64,000 bases of DNA from Gimesia chilikensis (GCF_008329715.1 NZ_VTSR01000006.1:248001-312000); one strand, 5' to 3'. Positions 37,541 through 49,822 are shown, counted from the first letter of the stretch. Notes: generated by a model not told the origin, from the letters alone. Numbers and translations are program-made.

Positions 37541-39901
37541 TTGAAAACTCCCCGCCGCTATACCGCAACCGTCGCCTGCCTGACTATTCTCGCCTCCCTG
37601 TTCTGCAGTTCGCTGACACTCACAGCTCAGAAACCGTCTCTGCCCGATCTCTTCGGACAGAAACAGGCAGCATCCGGGAAGGAAACAAAGAACGCCAAGG
37701 CAGAAATCAGTGTCAGCCTGCTCCCTCAGGATGCCAAAGCAGGAGAGACCGTCACACTCTCACTGACCATGCTGATCCCCGAAGGTTCCTACACCTATTC
37801 AACCAACCCGACGTTTGGCGGCGCTACCAAGTTCGTCATTGAGGAATCGAAAGGCGTGACCGCCATCGATCAGCACTTCAATGCCGACCATCCTCCTAAA
37901 ACCGTCTTCGAGCCCCTGTTCGGCAAAGAGATTGAAAAATACACCAAGAGCGTCATCTGGACACGACGCTTTAAGGTCAATAAAGACGTAAAAGAACCCA
38001 GCCAGGTTCAGATCAAAGGACAGATGCTCTATCAGGTATGCGATGCCAAGAATTGTGTGCCTTCGCAATACGCATTCTCTACAACCCTATCCGGAAAGCA
38101 GGAAAGTGCGCCGCTGTCATTTACCACGATTCCCGAACGGCGAAACGTACCTGATCCGATCGAATTGAAGTTTGCACTGGAACCAGCGGCTGTGAATCCC
38201 AAGCAACTGGTCGACCTGAAAATTACAATGAAGCTGGAACCGGAATTCCATACGTTTGCACTCGACCAGGATAAAACTCAGGCGGGACTGCCGACACATA
38301 TCGAAATTCTGAAGCTCGAAGGTTTGAAATCCGTCTCGCAGCAGTTCAAAGCGACACCAGATCCCAAAGAGGAAACTCACGGAGAATTCAGCCAGCGTAC
38401 CCACTACAACGAAGTGGTCTGGACGCGGCAGTTTGAACGGATAGCAGATGCCCGGGAAATTGGTGTGGAAGGAAAACTGACATACCAGATCTGCAATGAG
38501 GGCAGTTGTCGCCGCCCGATGCCTGTCGAGTTTCAGCTGGGAGATCTCACTAATGCACAGCCGGTAGCGATGTCTTCGCTGGAAGAACTTCACAGCAACA
38601 GTGCAGCTGACGACGACACCATCATTATCAGCTCTGAGGAATCCAACCGCAGTCTGTCTTCGTATCTGTTTTTTGCCTTCCTGGGTGGCTTGATTCTGAA
38701 CGTGATGCCCTGTGTGCTGCCGGTCGTGGCGATTAAGGTCATGAGCTTTGTACAACAGGCGGGCGAAAGTCGACTCCGAATCTTTCTGTTAAATATCTTC
38801 TACTCACTGGGTGTCCTGGTCGTCTTTCTGAGCCTGGCTTCACTCGCGGTCTTCGCGGGACTGGGTTGGGGCGGACTCTTTCAAAGCACCAAATTCAATG
38901 TCATCATGGCCTGCATCGTTTACGCGATGGGCTTGAGCATGCTGGGCGTCTTTGAAATCCCGGTACCGGGCATGGTCGGCTCTGCCGCGGGCGGACAACA
39001 GAAAGAGGGTCTAACGGGTGCGTTTCTGACCGGGATTCTGGCAACACTGCTGGCGACTCCCTGTAGTGGCCCGTTCCTGGGACCGGTACTCGCCTGGTCT
39101 GTCAAACAGACACCTCAAATCACTTACCTGGTCTGGCTGGTCATGGGACTGGGCATGGCTTCACCTTATATCATCTTCAGCATTTTCCCCAACGCGATCA
39201 AATTCCTGCCCAAACCGGGTATGTGGATGGTCCGCTTCAAAGAGTTCTCGGGGATCGTGCTGATGGGAGCAGTGATCTTTATCATTTCGTTCCTGGACGA
39301 ATCCCTGACCATTCCCGTACTGATCATGCTGCTGGGGATCACCACCGGCCTGTGGATGATCGGCAGCCTGTACTCACACAGTTCGCCTGCCCGGGTGAAG
39401 CTCGCGGTACGGACTGCAGCGTTACTGCTCACAGCGGGAATCTGCTTCTTTGGTTATAACATGAGTCAGAAGTCGACCAACGATCTTCCCTGGGTGCCTT
39501 TCAATGCTCAGGAACTGAAAAAACTGCGTTCCGAGAACCGGACCGTCCTGATTGACTTCTCTGCGGACTGGTGCCTGAGCTGTAAGACCAACGAGAAACT
39601 GGCTCTGAATACTCCCGAAACCCTGGAAATGGTCAGTAAGTATAATGTGGTGCCGATGTATGCGGACTACACAGATTACTCACCTGATATCAAAGCATGG
39701 CTGGACAAATTTGAGAGTGTCAGCATTCCCTTAACAGTGATCTTCCCCGCCAATAACCCCAACAAACCGATTATCATCCGTGACCTGTATACACAGTCCA
39801 CGCTTTTAAGCGCCTTAAAACAGGCAGTGGATGAATCTCCCGCCTCGAAATCTGCCCCTAAACAGGCAATGGTTTCCGCTGAGAGCACCGAAGCACGTTA
39901 A
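37541..39901 (+). CDS. DsbD/ScsB-type thiol:disulfide reductase with two N-terminal domains
   Basis: A 786-aa membrane protein that carries reducing power across the inner membrane. A signal peptide is followed by two related beta domains, each with a C-x4-C pair (C167/C172 in YQVCDAKNCVPS; C318/C323 in YQICNEGSCRRP). The DsbD/CcdA-like membrane core has C391 in NVMPCVLPVVA and C508 in ATPCSGPFLGP. The C-terminal thioredoxin domain has SADWCLSCK (C678, C681). The start is TTG, supported by GGAAGGG 7 bases upstream. A structured leader precedes it. Periplasmic partners are unknown; cytochrome maturation or disulfide repair is likely. Confidence 0.92.
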   Translation: MKTPRRYTATVACLTILASLFCSSLTLTAQKPSLPDLFGQKQAASGKETKNAKAEISVSLLPQDAKAGETVTLSLTMLIPEGSYTYSTNPTFGGATKFVIEESKGVTAIDQHFNADHPPKTVFEPLFGKEIEKYTKSVIWTRRFKVNKDVKEPSQVQIKGQMLYQVCDAKNCVPSQYAFSTTLSGKQESAPLSFTTIPERRNVPDPIELKFALEPAAVNPKQLVDLKITMKLEPEFHTFALDQDKTQAGLPTHIEILKLEGLKSVSQQFKATPDPKEETHGEFSQRTHYNEVVWTRQFERIADAREIGVEGKLTYQICNEGSCRRPMPVEFQLGDLTNAQPVAMSSLEELHSNSAADDDTIIISSEESNRSLSSYLFFAFLGGLILNVMPCVLPVVAIKVMSFVQQAGESRLRIFLLNIFYSLGVLVVFLSLASLAVFAGLGWGGLFQSTKFNVIMACIVYAMGLSMLGVFEIPVPGMVGSAAGGQQKEGLTGAFLTGILATLLATPCSGPFLGPVLAWSVKQTPQITYLVWLVMGLGMASPYIIFSIFPNAIKFLPKPGMWMVRFKEFSGIVLMGAVIFIISFLDESLTIPVLIMLLGITTGLWMIGSLYSHSSPARVKLAVRTAALLLTAGICFFGYNMSQKSTNDLPWVPFNAQELKKLRSENRTVLIDFSADWCLSCKTNEKLALNTPETLEMVSKYNVVPMYADYTDYSPDIKAWLDKFESVSIPLTVIFPANNPNKPIIIRDLYTQSTLLSALKQAVDESPASKSAPKQAMVSAESTEAR

Positions 39902-39922
39902 ACTCGCTCTCGTATGGGTTGT

Positions 39923-39965
39923 ATGTATGCGGGCTCTGAGTCGAAATTGAGGCCCGTTCATACAT
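39923..39965 (+). terminator. Possible terminator after the DsbD/ScsB-type gene
   Basis: Long stem ATGTATG-CGGGC paired with GCCCG-TT-CATACAT (2-base bulge), loop 17 bases, followed by CAACGCTTTT. The T-run is short. Confidence 0.5.
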
Positions 39966-40163
39966 CAACGCTTTTCGATTCCTGAACTTTTTTGTAAGGT
40001 ATGATGCATTCCGTGAACGTACCGTTTCCGTACGATTCCATCCCCTGCTTTCCTGCTGACTTGAGCGGAATGGCGACAGCCACCGGTTGGTAATTTCGAT
40101 TTCCAATGGCTGGCACCATGCTGCTCAGTAAAACACAATGATTCTCTGACACCGAGACCTGCC

Positions 40164-41642
40164 ATGCAAGACACCCCCTCCGCTCCCGATCCAGAACAGA
40201 ATCAAGAAGATGATATTGTCGTAGCTGCTCCCCGGCGATCGACCTGGTCTGAAATGAGAACGGCTGAAGACTGGTGGGCGATCTGGATCGGTGGAACACT
40301 GCTGGTAGTCTGCTTTCTGGTGATGTATTTTTCACTTCCCGCCGATTTCGCAGAACAGGTTAAAGCCGCGGAAGCTGCTGGTGAGAAGGTGAGTGCACAC
40401 AGCCCTCTGAAACCGTGGCTGGCTAAACCGGGGTCCTGGACAGATAACCCGGTAGATTCTCTGTTTCCTCCTGAGAAATCGAGTCTGCTGCTGCCGATCG
40501 GTGTCGTCTTCCTCGTCAGCTTGATTGTGTTTTCGATTGGTGTCACAGCCATGGGACAGAAAGCCCCCCCTTTCGCTATTGGTTTCGTAGCGGTCTTTCT
40601 GCTGGCCACACTGGCATATATTCTGACCGGGCAAGCGGTGATCAAAAGTTATAACCTCGAATACGCACTCTGGGCATTGATGATCGGTCTGGTGATCAGC
40701 AATACCATTGGCACCCCGAACTGGATTAAGCCGGCACTTAGAACTGAGTTATACATCAAATCCGGACTGGTCATCATGGGTGCCAGCGTGCTGCTGAACC
40801 GTCTGCTCATCCTGGGTCTGCCTGGTATCTATGTGGCCTGGGTCGTCACACCCGTTGTTCTGATCAGCACTTACTTTTTCGGGCAGAAGTTCCTGAAAAT
40901 GGAATCCCGCTCGCTGAACATGGTGATTTCCGCGGATATGTCCGTGTGTGGTGTCTCGGCTGCGATCGCCACCGCAGCCTCCTGTAAAGCCAGGAAGGAA
41001 GAGCTCTCCTTCGCCATCGGGCTTTCATTGACGTTTACGGTCTTCATGATGATTGCACTTCCCGCGGTGATTAAGGCGCTGGGCATGAGCCCGATTTTAG
41101 GTGGTGCCTGGATGGGCGGAACCATTGATGCAACTGGTGCGGTCGCCGCTGCAGGTAACCTGCTGGGACCAGAAGCAGAACAGGTCGCCGTCACCATCAA
41201 GATGATCCAGAATATCCTGATCGGCGTGACCGCATTTGGCGTCGCCGTCTACTGGGTCAGCTGCGTGGAAGGCAAAGAATCCGGTATCAAACCGGATGCG
41301 TGGGAAATCTGGTATCGCTTCCCGAAATTCGTTTTGGGCTTCATCGCGGCTTCAGCGATCTTCTCCCTCTTGTATGTATCGCTTCCCGGCGGAGATGTAG
41401 TGGTGCCAGCCATGGTGAAAGAATCGTCCAAGGTCTTCCGCGGCTGGTTCTTCTGTCTGGCCTTTATCAGCATCGGACTGGAAACCAACTTCCGCGAACT
41501 GGCGAAATTCCTCAAAGGGGGCAAGCCACTGATTCTATATGTCTGTGGCCAGTCTCTGAACCTGATTCTGACACTCCTCATGGCCTGGTTGATGTTCGAA
41601 GTCTTCTACAAGGATGTCGTCACTGAAGTCTTCAAGAAGTAG
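40164..41642 (+). CDS. YeiH-family (putative sulfate exporter) membrane transporter
   Basis: A 492-aa multi-pass protein. The conserved core reads [45 protein letters not shown], with [28 protein letters not shown] and [22 protein letters not shown], the signature of the TIGR00698/UPF0324 (YeiH) family. The N-terminus is longer than usual, with extra helices before the core. Substrate is proposed, not shown, to be sulfate. It follows the DsbD gene by 262 bases with a terminator between, so it is probably separately transcribed. Confidence 0.88.
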   Translation: MQDTPSAPDPEQNQEDDIVVAAPRRSTWSEMRTAEDWWAIWIGGTLLVVCFLVMYFSLPADFAEQVKAAEAAGEKVSAHSPLKPWLAKPGSWTDNPVDSLFPPEKSSLLLPIGVVFLVSLIVFSIGVTAMGQKAPPFAIGFVAVFLLATLAYILTGQAVIKSYNLEYALWALMIGLVISNTIGTPNWIKPALRTELYIKSGLVIMGASVLLNRLLILGLPGIYVAWVVTPVVLISTYFFGQKFLKMESRSLNMVISADMSVCGVSAAIATAASCKARKEELSFAIGLSLTFTVFMMIALPAVIKALGMSPILGGAWMGGTIDATGAVAAAGNLLGPEAEQVAVTIKMIQNILIGVTAFGVAVYWVSCVEGKESGIKPDAWEIWYRFPKFVLGFIAASAIFSLLYVSLPGGDVVVPAMVKESSKVFRGWFFCLAFISIGLETNFRELAKFLKGGKPLILYVCGQSLNLILTLLMAWLMFEVFYKDVVTEVFKK

Positions 41643-41657
41643 GCTGCCTGGCGCATA

Positions 41658-41683
41658 AAAAAACCCGGTCATTCAGGACCGGG
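41658..41683 (-). terminator. Terminator of argF (and YeiH-type gene)
   Basis: 7-bp stem CCCGGTC/GACCGGG with a 6-base loop between convergent genes; on the minus strand it is followed by TTTTTTTATG. Confidence 0.85.
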
Positions 41684-41705
41684 GTGGTTGTTATTTCGCG
41701 AGTCA

Positions 41706-42626
41706 TCAGGATGACTGTTTGAGCAACCAGACCAGCAGCCCTTTGGCAAGGTGCTTGCGATTCTCCGCCTGGTCGAAGACGATGCTCTGCTCGCAGTCAA
41801 CAACTCCGTCTGTTACTTCCAGTCCCCGTTTCGCGGGCAGACAGTGCATGAAGCGACACTGTTTTCCGGCAGCGGACATCAGACTTTCCGTCACCTGAAA
41901 ATCGGCGAATATCTTTTTGCGTTTTTCGGTCTCTGCTTCCTGTCCCATACTGGCCCAGACATCAGTGTAGATGACGGTTGCATCGGCAACCGCTTTCATT
42001 GGATCCGCTTCCAGTTCCAGCTGCAGGCCGGGATAATTACTCTTAAGTGTCGCCACCAGATCCGAACAGAGCTCAAAACCTTCGGGCGAAGAGACCACAA
42101 ACGGCACATTCAGCTTGGCACAACAGTTAGCCAGCGAATACGCCACATTATTCCCGTCGCCGACGTAGACCAGTTTCTGCTGCGTCAGATCACCGAGCAG
42201 TTCCTGCATGGTAAACAGGTCTGTCAGCGCCTGGCAGGGATGACTGAGATCGGAAAGGGCATTGATCACACAACTTCCCGCGTGCTGTGAGAATTTTTCA
42301 ATCAGCTCGTGTGAAAAGGTCCGCATGGTGATCACATCCGAAAACCGACCGATCACGCGGGCCACGTCTTCGATCGACTCACGACCATCGAGGCCTGCCT
42401 CTTTACAGGTGAAAAAACTCGAACCGCCGCCCAGTTCCCACATGGCTGATTCAAAACTGAGACGGGTCCGCAGAGAGGGTTTTTCAAACAGTTGGGTCAT
42501 TGTATAACCCTGCAGTAACTGAGGACGCTCACCCTGCTTACGCTTGTCTTTGAGCTCTTGTGCTTGAGCAAAGATCTCAACTATTTCGGACGATTCCAGA
42601 TCGTTTAACGTGACTAAATGCCTCAT
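41706..42626 (-). CDS. argF: Ornithine carbamoyltransferase
   Basis: Makes citrulline from ornithine and carbamoyl phosphate in arginine synthesis. Motifs: FEKPSLRTRLSFE (carbamoyl-phosphate site, with SLRT instead of the classical STRT), HPCQALTDL, DVWASMGQE (ornithine loop, SMG) and HCLPAKRG with catalytic Cys. Length 306 aa is normal. It follows argD on the same strand after 113 bases that contain competing hairpins. Confidence 0.95.
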   Translation of the reverse strand: MRHLVTLNDLESSEIVEIFAQAQELKDKRKQGERPQLLQGYTMTQLFEKPSLRTRLSFESAMWELGGGSSFFTCKEAGLDGRESIEDVARVIGRFSDVITMRTFSHELIEKFSQHAGSCVINALSDLSHPCQALTDLFTMQELLGDLTQQKLVYVGDGNNVAYSLANCCAKLNVPFVVSSPEGFELCSDLVATLKSNYPGLQLELEADPMKAVADATVIYTDVWASMGQEAETEKRKKIFADFQVTESLMSAAGKQCRFMHCLPAKRGLEVTDGVVDCEQSIVFDQAENRKHLAKGLLVWLLKQSS

Positions 42627-42654
42627 GGAAGTTCTCGATTAATGACGTTTTAAA

Positions 42655-42700
42655 AACAGGAATTCCTGTTCGCATCTTAAATTAAGACTCGAACAGGAAT
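42655..42700 (-). promoter_or_regulatory. Competing hairpins between argD and argF
   Basis: A perfect 16-bp palindrome AACAGGAATTCCTGTT (42655-42670) is joined to a third arm CGAACAGGAAT (42690-42700) complementary to ATTCCTGTTCG (42662-42672). In the argD-argF message, arms 1:2 (11 bp) and 2:3 (6 bp plus T-run TTTTTA) cannot form together. This looks like an attenuator or processing site (inference). Confidence 0.5.
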
Positions 42701-42739
42701 GTGTGAATGAATAATGGATGCTTGAGAGGGGCCGCGGCC

Positions 42740-43945
42740 TTATGCCTCTTCGGCCATTTCCCGCAGGACCGTTGCGATCAGTTCGCAGCCTTCCTCGACC
42801 TGCTCGGCGGTCACATTCAGAGCCGGCAACAGTCGAACGACGGTATCGTGCGTCGCGTTGATTAACAGGCCGCGTTCCATGCATTTGCCGACGGCGGGAG
42901 CAGAGGGGATATTCAGATCGACGCCGATCATCATCCCTTTGACGCGGACTTCGCGAATGATGGGAAGTTCCTGCTGAAGCTGTTCAAAGAACTGCTTGAA
43001 CTTGTCGGACATGGCATGGCAGTTTTCCAGCAGATTCTGATCTTCGATCATCTGTCCCGTCGCCAGACCGGCAGCCATCGCCAGCGGGTTTCCGCCAAAC
43101 GTGCTGGCGTGCATTCCAGGCCGCAGGCTGGGGGCAACCTCTTCTGTCGCAATCAGAGCCCCGGCAGCAACACCGCCGGCAATCCCTTTGGCCATCGTCA
43201 TGATGTCGGGTTGTACGTCCCACTGCTGATAACCAAACCAGGTGCCGGTCCGTCCCATACTGGTCTGGACTTCATCGAAGATCAAAAGGCAGTTGGCTTC
43301 ATCAGCGATTTTTCGCAGACCGGCCAGATAGCCTTGATCGGGGACATTCACGCCCCCTTCCCCCTGAACCGGTTCGACCATAATCGCACAGGTTTCGTCA
43401 TCGACGAGGCTGGCGATCGCTTCGAGATCATTGAACGGAGCATAACGGAACCCGGCAACCAGCGGTCCCAGACCGGCATGGTACTTGGGCTGCGCTGTCG
43501 CGGTGACTGCAGCAAAGGTCCGCCCATGAAACCCGTTTTCGCAGGTAATGATCTTGGGCCGCTTACCGTCATAGTGCAGACGGGCCAGCTTGAGAGCCCC
43601 TTCATTTGCTTCCGCACCACTGTTACAGAAGAAGGCTTTTCCAAAGCTGCGACTACAGAGGAATTCTGCGAACCGTCCCTGAGCTTCGGTATACCAGGTG
43701 TTGGGAACATGAATCAGCCGGGAAACCTGATCCTGAATCGCAGAGACAACCGGTTCAGGACAATAGCCCAGAATGTTACAGCCCCAGCCGGGAAACAGGT
43801 CGAGATAACGGTTACCTTCCGCGTCCCAGACATAGCTCCCCTCGCCGCGTACCAGACTGATCGGGTAGCGACCGTAATTGGGGATCACATACTTGTCGAA
43901 GAGGGCAATCGTTTCCTGACTACTGGCATGTCCCGTTACTGACAC
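42740..43945 (-). CDS. argD: Acetylornithine aminotransferase
   Basis: PLP class III transaminase of arginine synthesis, 401 aa. Motifs: [69 protein letters not shown], and the PLP lysine in [17 protein letters not shown] start with GAGGTG 5 bases upstream. First gene of an argD-argF pair. Confidence 0.95.
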   Translation of the reverse strand: MSVTGHASSQETIALFDKYVIPNYGRYPISLVRGEGSYVWDAEGNRYLDLFPGWGCNILGYCPEPVVSAIQDQVSRLIHVPNTWYTEAQGRFAEFLCSRSFGKAFFCNSGAEANEGALKLARLHYDGKRPKIITCENGFHGRTFAAVTATAQPKYHAGLGPLVAGFRYAPFNDLEAIASLVDDETCAIMVEPVQGEGGVNVPDQGYLAGLRKIADEANCLLIFDEVQTSMGRTGTWFGYQQWDVQPDIMTMAKGIAGGVAAGALIATEEVAPSLRPGMHASTFGGNPLAMAAGLATGQMIEDQNLLENCHAMSDKFKQFFEQLQQELPIIREVRVKGMMIGVDLNIPSAPAVGKCMERGLLINATHDTVVRLLPALNVTAEQVEEGCELIATVLREMAEEA

Positions 43946-44197
43946 TGAAACACCTCACTTGTAAGAGAAATCCGTAAATTCACAATATCGGTTTGATGGA
44001 AAGGAATTTTGACACTAATTCTTGAACTGAAGTTCGAAAAAAAAGCAAACTTTGACTCACCTGTGATTTCAGCAGTGAATCAGGCTTCCCTCCTGCAGCT
44101 GACAGCAGCGCAGAACGAAGCGGAAAATTATAGCAGAAGGCTTAAAATTTAGCAGCAATCCGGGAAAAAAGAATCGGATTACTCATCAAATATTCAT

Positions 44198-45202
<1,005 letters not shown>

Positions 45203-45229
45203 TTATTTGAAGTCAGGGAATACCTATAA

Positions 45230-45259
45230 ATTATAGATCGATTTCCTGATTATGGTCTA
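45230..45259 (-). promoter_or_regulatory. Promoter of hemB
   Basis: On the minus strand TAGACC (45259-45254), an 18-base spacer, then a perfect TATAAT (45235-45230), about 45 bases before the ATG. Confidence 0.55.
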
Positions 45260-45294
45260 AAGAGCCTCGAATATAAAGGTACAGGCTCTTTTTA
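45259..45294 (+). terminator. Terminator-like hairpin between hemB and the PQQ-propeller gene
   Basis: 9-bp stem AAAGAGCCT/AGGCTCTTT with a 15-base loop, followed on the plus strand by TTAAA. No plus-strand gene ends here, so it either acts in the leader of the PQQ-propeller gene or insulates the hemB promoter. Confidence 0.5.
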
Positions 45295-45472
45295 AATCTG
45301 GATGAGAGAACAGATTAGACCATTGCAATACCCCGAAAACTTCAATAGTGTATTAATTATATGTAGGGGATTTAACCCTCCCACCTTGCAGCTGAGATCA
45401 CAGGTCCGACAGCCGACCTGTCGTCCTTCATCAGTGATACCACATTCTATAAAAGAACAGTGAGGATCTTCT

Positions 45473-47710
45473 ATGCGAAGAATTAACATGGTGCTTGTCA
45501 GCTCCATTATGCTGTTATTCACAACGTCGCTTGCCTCTGCAGGCGACTGGGCGCATTGGCGCGGTCCGGAGCATAATGGGATCTCCCGTGAAACAAACCT
45601 CGTCGACGAGTGGTCCCTCGACGGTAAAAATGTGCTCTGGAAATCTGACATCGGTGGTCGGTCAGCCCCCATCGTATTGAATGGTCGCGTTTATCTGAAT
45701 TGTCGCACCCACCACGATGTCACCGACCCCAAAGATAAAATCAATGCCCAGGAACAGGTCGTCTGCTGGGACGCCAAGACCGGCAAAGTAATCTGGAAAG
45801 ATGTGTTCAACGTTTTCCAGACCGATATCCCTTCTCCCCGTGTCGGCTGGGCCAGCATGGTGGGTGATCCGGAAACTGGCAACGTCTATGTGCACTCTGT
45901 CAGTGGTCTGTTCCGCTGCTACTCATCTGATGGAAAAGTCCTCTGGGAAACATCACTGTCTGAAGACTACGGAAAGATTTCCGGTTACGGCGGACGAACC
46001 CAGACTCCCATCATTGATGAAAATCGTGTGATCGTCAGCTTCCTGCAACTCAACTGGGGTAAGACTGCTGCTCCACCACCAAAGCAGACTTACTACGCTT
46101 TCGATAAAAAGAGTGGCAAGCTGCTCTGGACAGCCGCTCCCGGCGGTGCTCCCTTCGACACCAACTATTCTGCTCCCATCGTGACTGTCATCGACGGCGT
46201 TCGTCAGTTGATTGCCGGTAATGCCGATGGTGGCTGCTACGGTATGAATGCCCGCACCGGAGAAAAGCTGTGGGGCTTCAGCATGTCAAAACGGGGTTTG
46301 AACTGTTCTCCCGTTGCTGACGGTAACCTGGTCTACATCACCCATGGTGAAGACAACATCGATAACGTGGAATTCGGTCGGGTGCAGTGCATCGACGCTT
46401 CCAAACGGGGCGACATCACCGAAACCGGCAATGTCTGGCGTGTCGACGGCATTAAAGCCGGCTATGCCAGTGTCCTTGTCAAAGACGGAATTCTGTATGT
46501 CGTCGCCGACACCGGTCAGATGTATGCATTTGACAGCAAGAACGGTAAGCAGCTCTGGACTCACAACCTCGGAACCGTTGGAAAAGGTTCTCCGGTCTGG
46601 GCAGACGGTAAGCTGTATGTGATGGAAGTCAACGGAAACATCTTTATCCTCAAACCGAGCCGCGAAAAATGTGAAGAACTGTCTCACGTCCAACTGCTGG
46701 CTCGCGTCGACAAAGGGATGGATGAAATTTACGCCTCTCCCGCAATTGCTAATGGTCGAATTTATTTCGTTACGCGTGACCGTACGATCTGTATCGGCGA
46801 CGAATCGCTGAAGCCGAGCAGCGATCCGGTGCCTCCTCTGAAAGAAGAAAAACCGGTTCAGGATAAGATTGCCACCATTCAACTGGTGCCTTATGAAATT
46901 GCAGTTCCCCAGGGAGATAAGATCGATTATCAAATCCTGGCTTACGATGCCAACGGCCGCTTCATCAAAGAAGTAGAAGGGAAACTGACTCCCGGTCCCG
47001 GCATGGAACAGGCGAAAGTGGATGGCATGTCGGTCACCACTCCGAGTGACCTGAAATCACCCGCGGCAGGAACCATCTCTGTTCAAGTTGGTGATGCTAC
47101 TGCCGAAGCCCGTCTGCGTGTCTTCCCACCTCTGCCCTGGAAGTATGACTTCGAAGGTATGAAAGGGAAACAGGTACCTGGCAGCTGGGTGAATGCGTTC
47201 CTCAAACTGCAGCCAAACGAGCTGGATGGCACCACGGCAATGAAAGCCAGCCCGGGTAAAGGTCGCCCCAGTGCCAGCGTCTGGCTTGGTCCCTCTGACA
47301 TGAGCAAGCTGGCACCGAACGGTTACACTGTTCAGGCAGACGTGTTCATGAAGGAACAGAAACGTAAGCTGGCCAGTGTCGGCGTCACCGTGAATCGTTA
47401 TGACCTGATCCTGAAAGGTAACTCGAGCAAGCTCGCAATCCAGAGTTGGGCTCCGCACCAGCGGATGGCCAAGGAAATCCGTTTCCGTTCTGATCCGGAT
47501 GTCTGGTACACCATGAAGCTCAAAGTTGAGGTCAAAGATGGACAGGCAACGGTAAAAGGCAAAGTCTGGCCTCGTGAAAAACCGGAACCCGAAGAGTGGA
47601 CCATCGAAACTGTCGATCCGCATGCGAATGAGAAGGGAAGCCCAGGGCTTTACCTCTACCGTCTCGCCGATGTTTACTTTGATAACGTCATTGTCTCTGA
47701 GGATAAATAA
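45473..47710 (+). CDS. Secreted PQQ-like beta-propeller protein
   Basis: A 745-aa protein with signal peptide ([18 protein letters not shown]) and [14 protein letters not shown], the usual planctomycete opening of this family. Propeller blades recur as [42 protein letters not shown] and [14 protein letters not shown]. From about residue 460 the sequence changes to a beta-rich C-terminal domain, jelly-roll or LamG-like ([22 protein letters not shown]... [15 protein letters not shown]). PQQ binding itself is not shown. GAGGA precedes the ATG. Coupled by a TAATG overlap to the next gene. Confidence 0.9.
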   Translation: MRRINMVLVSSIMLLFTTSLASAGDWAHWRGPEHNGISRETNLVDEWSLDGKNVLWKSDIGGRSAPIVLNGRVYLNCRTHHDVTDPKDKINAQEQVVCWDAKTGKVIWKDVFNVFQTDIPSPRVGWASMVGDPETGNVYVHSVSGLFRCYSSDGKVLWETSLSEDYGKISGYGGRTQTPIIDENRVIVSFLQLNWGKTAAPPPKQTYYAFDKKSGKLLWTAAPGGAPFDTNYSAPIVTVIDGVRQLIAGNADGGCYGMNARTGEKLWGFSMSKRGLNCSPVADGNLVYITHGEDNIDNVEFGRVQCIDASKRGDITETGNVWRVDGIKAGYASVLVKDGILYVVADTGQMYAFDSKNGKQLWTHNLGTVGKGSPVWADGKLYVMEVNGNIFILKPSREKCEELSHVQLLARVDKGMDEIYASPAIANGRIYFVTRDRTICIGDESLKPSSDPVPPLKEEKPVQDKIATIQLVPYEIAVPQGDKIDYQILAYDANGRFIKEVEGKLTPGPGMEQAKVDGMSVTTPSDLKSPAAGTISVQVGDATAEARLRVFPPLPWKYDFEGMKGKQVPGSWVNAFLKLQPNELDGTTAMKASPGKGRPSASVWLGPSDMSKLAPNGYTVQADVFMKEQKRKLASVGVTVNRYDLILKGNSSKLAIQSWAPHQRMAKEIRFRSDPDVWYTMKLKVEVKDGQATVKGKVWPREKPEPEEWTIETVDPHANEKGSPGLYLYRLADVYFDNVIVSEDK

Positions 47711-49587
47711 TGAAAAAGATTCTATTACGATTTGCCCTGTTGAACTCATTTGCATGCTGTGCACTGCTGGCTTCCACAGGTTGTGAATCCCGCGATGCTG
47801 AGAAGCCGGAAGCGATGCCGGAAACAACGACGGACCTGGGTGGTTCTGCTCCGATTGAAGAAGCAGGTTCAACCACCGGTGGTGCCGGCGTGAATGTTCC
47901 GGAAGAAAAACCGGAGATGAAAAATTCAGAACCGGCTCTGGATCCTGATGGGAACCCCGTAAAGCCTGAGGCAGAAGCCAAGCCGAAAGCCGAGGAAAAG
48001 CCCAAAGCCGATCCTAAGCCAGAAAAGAAAGCTGAAGAAACCTCGCAGACCAAGCCTGAAGAAAAAACAGAACTGGTCAGCAAAGAGGCAAAATCCGATG
48101 CGAAAGTCGCAGGCGACTGGCCGATGTGGGGTGGAGATCCAACCCGAAACATGGTCAATAAAACCACTGGTATCTCTCTGAATTTCAAACCCGGCGAAGG
48201 GGATGATAAAGGCGAGAACATTGTCTGGGTCTCCAAACTGGGTTCACAAACTTACGGTAACCCGGTTGTGGCCAATGGACAGGTTTACGTCGGTACCAAC
48301 AACGGCGGTAAGTATCGTCCACAGCACAAAGACGACCTCGGTGTCGTACTCTGCTTTGATGAGAAAACCGGTGACTTCAAATGGCAGCTCTCGCGAGAAA
48401 AACTGCCCCAGGGTCGAGTCAACGACTGGCCGGAACAGGGGATCTGTTCGACTCCCTGTATCGAAGGAGACCGTGTCTGGGTCGTTACCAACCGTTGCGA
48501 ACTGATGTGCCTGGATGCGAATGGCTTCTACGACAACGAAAATGATGGCCCTTACAAGGATGAAAAGGACACCGACAAAACAGACGCCGACATTATCTGG
48601 AACCTGGATATGATCGAAGACCTGGGTGTCTTCCCGCATAACCTGGCAACCAGTTCGCCGGTCGTCCATGGTGACTATGTCTTCCTGCTGACATCGAACG
48701 GCGTTGACGAAGCTCACCTGGAAGTCCCTGCTCCGCGGGCTCCCTGTTTTCTGGCAATCAACAAAAACACCGGTGAGATCATCTGGGAAGACAATACTCC
48801 GTTCGACCAGATTCTGCACGGTCAGTGGTCATCACCCGCCATCGGCGTAGTGAATGGTCAGACCCAGGTTTACTTCCCCGGTGGCGATGGCTGGCTGTAT
48901 GCCTTCACCCCTGAAGGTGATGGCGACGGTAATGCCAAACTGATCTGGAAATTCGACCTGAACCCCAAAGACTCCAAATGGGAACTGGGTGGTCGCGGTA
49001 CCCGTAACGCAATCATCAGCACCCCAGTCTTCAAAGACAACAGTGTTGTTCTGGGTGTCGGACAGGACCCGGAGCACGGTGAAGGGGTCGGCCATATCTA
49101 CCGCATTGATGCCACCAAGAAAGGTGATATCAGCCCACAGATCTCTGATGGTAAAGAAGGCTGGAAAGAAAACCCGAACTCGGGCCAGATCTGGCACTAC
49201 GGTGGTGAAGACACCGATGGTAAGCTGACCGGCAAGAAAGGTGAGCTGCTTTACCGTCGAACGATGTCAACTGTCGGGATCGAAGACGGACTGGTTTATG
49301 CACCAGACCTGAGTGGTTTCGTACACTGCCTCGATTTCGCAACCGGTAAACGCTACTGGGAATACGACATGTTTGCCGCCTGCTGGGGATCCCCCATGGT
49401 GGTTGATGGAAAAGTATTCATTGGAAACGAAGATGGAATGCTGATCATTCTCAAAGCCGGCAAGGAAAAGAAACTGCTGGAAGAGAAGACCTTCAATTCC
49501 TCAATCTACAGTACACCCACGATCGCCAACGGACATATGTTCGTTTCTGACCGTTCCCGGCTGTACAAGATCAAAGTAACTGAATAA
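47710..49587 (+). CDS. PQQ-like beta-propeller lipoprotein
   Basis: A 625-aa paralogue of the preceding protein. The signal ends LLASTGCES, a lipobox. Residues about 70-125 are a Lys/Glu/Pro-rich linker ([19 protein letters not shown]) likely spanning the periplasm or wall, then the propeller starts at [13 protein letters not shown]. Blades include [27 protein letters not shown] and [14 protein letters not shown]. It shares its stop/start (TAATG) with gene 45473-47710, so the two are made together and may form a complex (inference). Confidence 0.9.
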   Translation: MKKILLRFALLNSFACCALLASTGCESRDAEKPEAMPETTTDLGGSAPIEEAGSTTGGAGVNVPEEKPEMKNSEPALDPDGNPVKPEAEAKPKAEEKPKADPKPEKKAEETSQTKPEEKTELVSKEAKSDAKVAGDWPMWGGDPTRNMVNKTTGISLNFKPGEGDDKGENIVWVSKLGSQTYGNPVVANGQVYVGTNNGGKYRPQHKDDLGVVLCFDEKTGDFKWQLSREKLPQGRVNDWPEQGICSTPCIEGDRVWVVTNRCELMCLDANGFYDNENDGPYKDEKDTDKTDADIIWNLDMIEDLGVFPHNLATSSPVVHGDYVFLLTSNGVDEAHLEVPAPRAPCFLAINKNTGEIIWEDNTPFDQILHGQWSSPAIGVVNGQTQVYFPGGDGWLYAFTPEGDGDGNAKLIWKFDLNPKDSKWELGGRGTRNAIISTPVFKDNSVVLGVGQDPEHGEGVGHIYRIDATKKGDISPQISDGKEGWKENPNSGQIWHYGGEDTDGKLTGKKGELLYRRTMSTVGIEDGLVYAPDLSGFVHCLDFATGKRYWEYDMFAACWGSPMVVDGKVFIGNEDGMLIILKAGKEKKLLEEKTFNSSIYSTPTIANGHMFVSDRSRLYKIKVTE

Positions 49588-49616
49588 TAAGCAGTTACGA
49601 CGATCAACTAAACCTG

Positions 49617-49654
49617 AAAAGCAGAAGTCTTCCCGCGAAGGCTTCTGCTTTTTT
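49617..49654 (+). terminator. Terminator of the PQQ-propeller operon
   Basis: 11-bp stem AAAAGCAGAAG/CTTCTGCTTTT with a long T-run, about 30 bases past the stop. Confidence 0.9.
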
Positions 49655-49822
49655 CTTGCGCCTCTGAAATTCGGTTTTGACATAAATTCACTTTTTTGAT
49701 ACACCCCGCTCACCATTCCCACACCGCCCCTGCGACAGGCAGGGGGGACTCACCAAATCTGAGCAATCTCACCAGCTGGAAACGACGTCTGTCTAACTGG
49801 CGAAACGGGTATCAAATCATTC

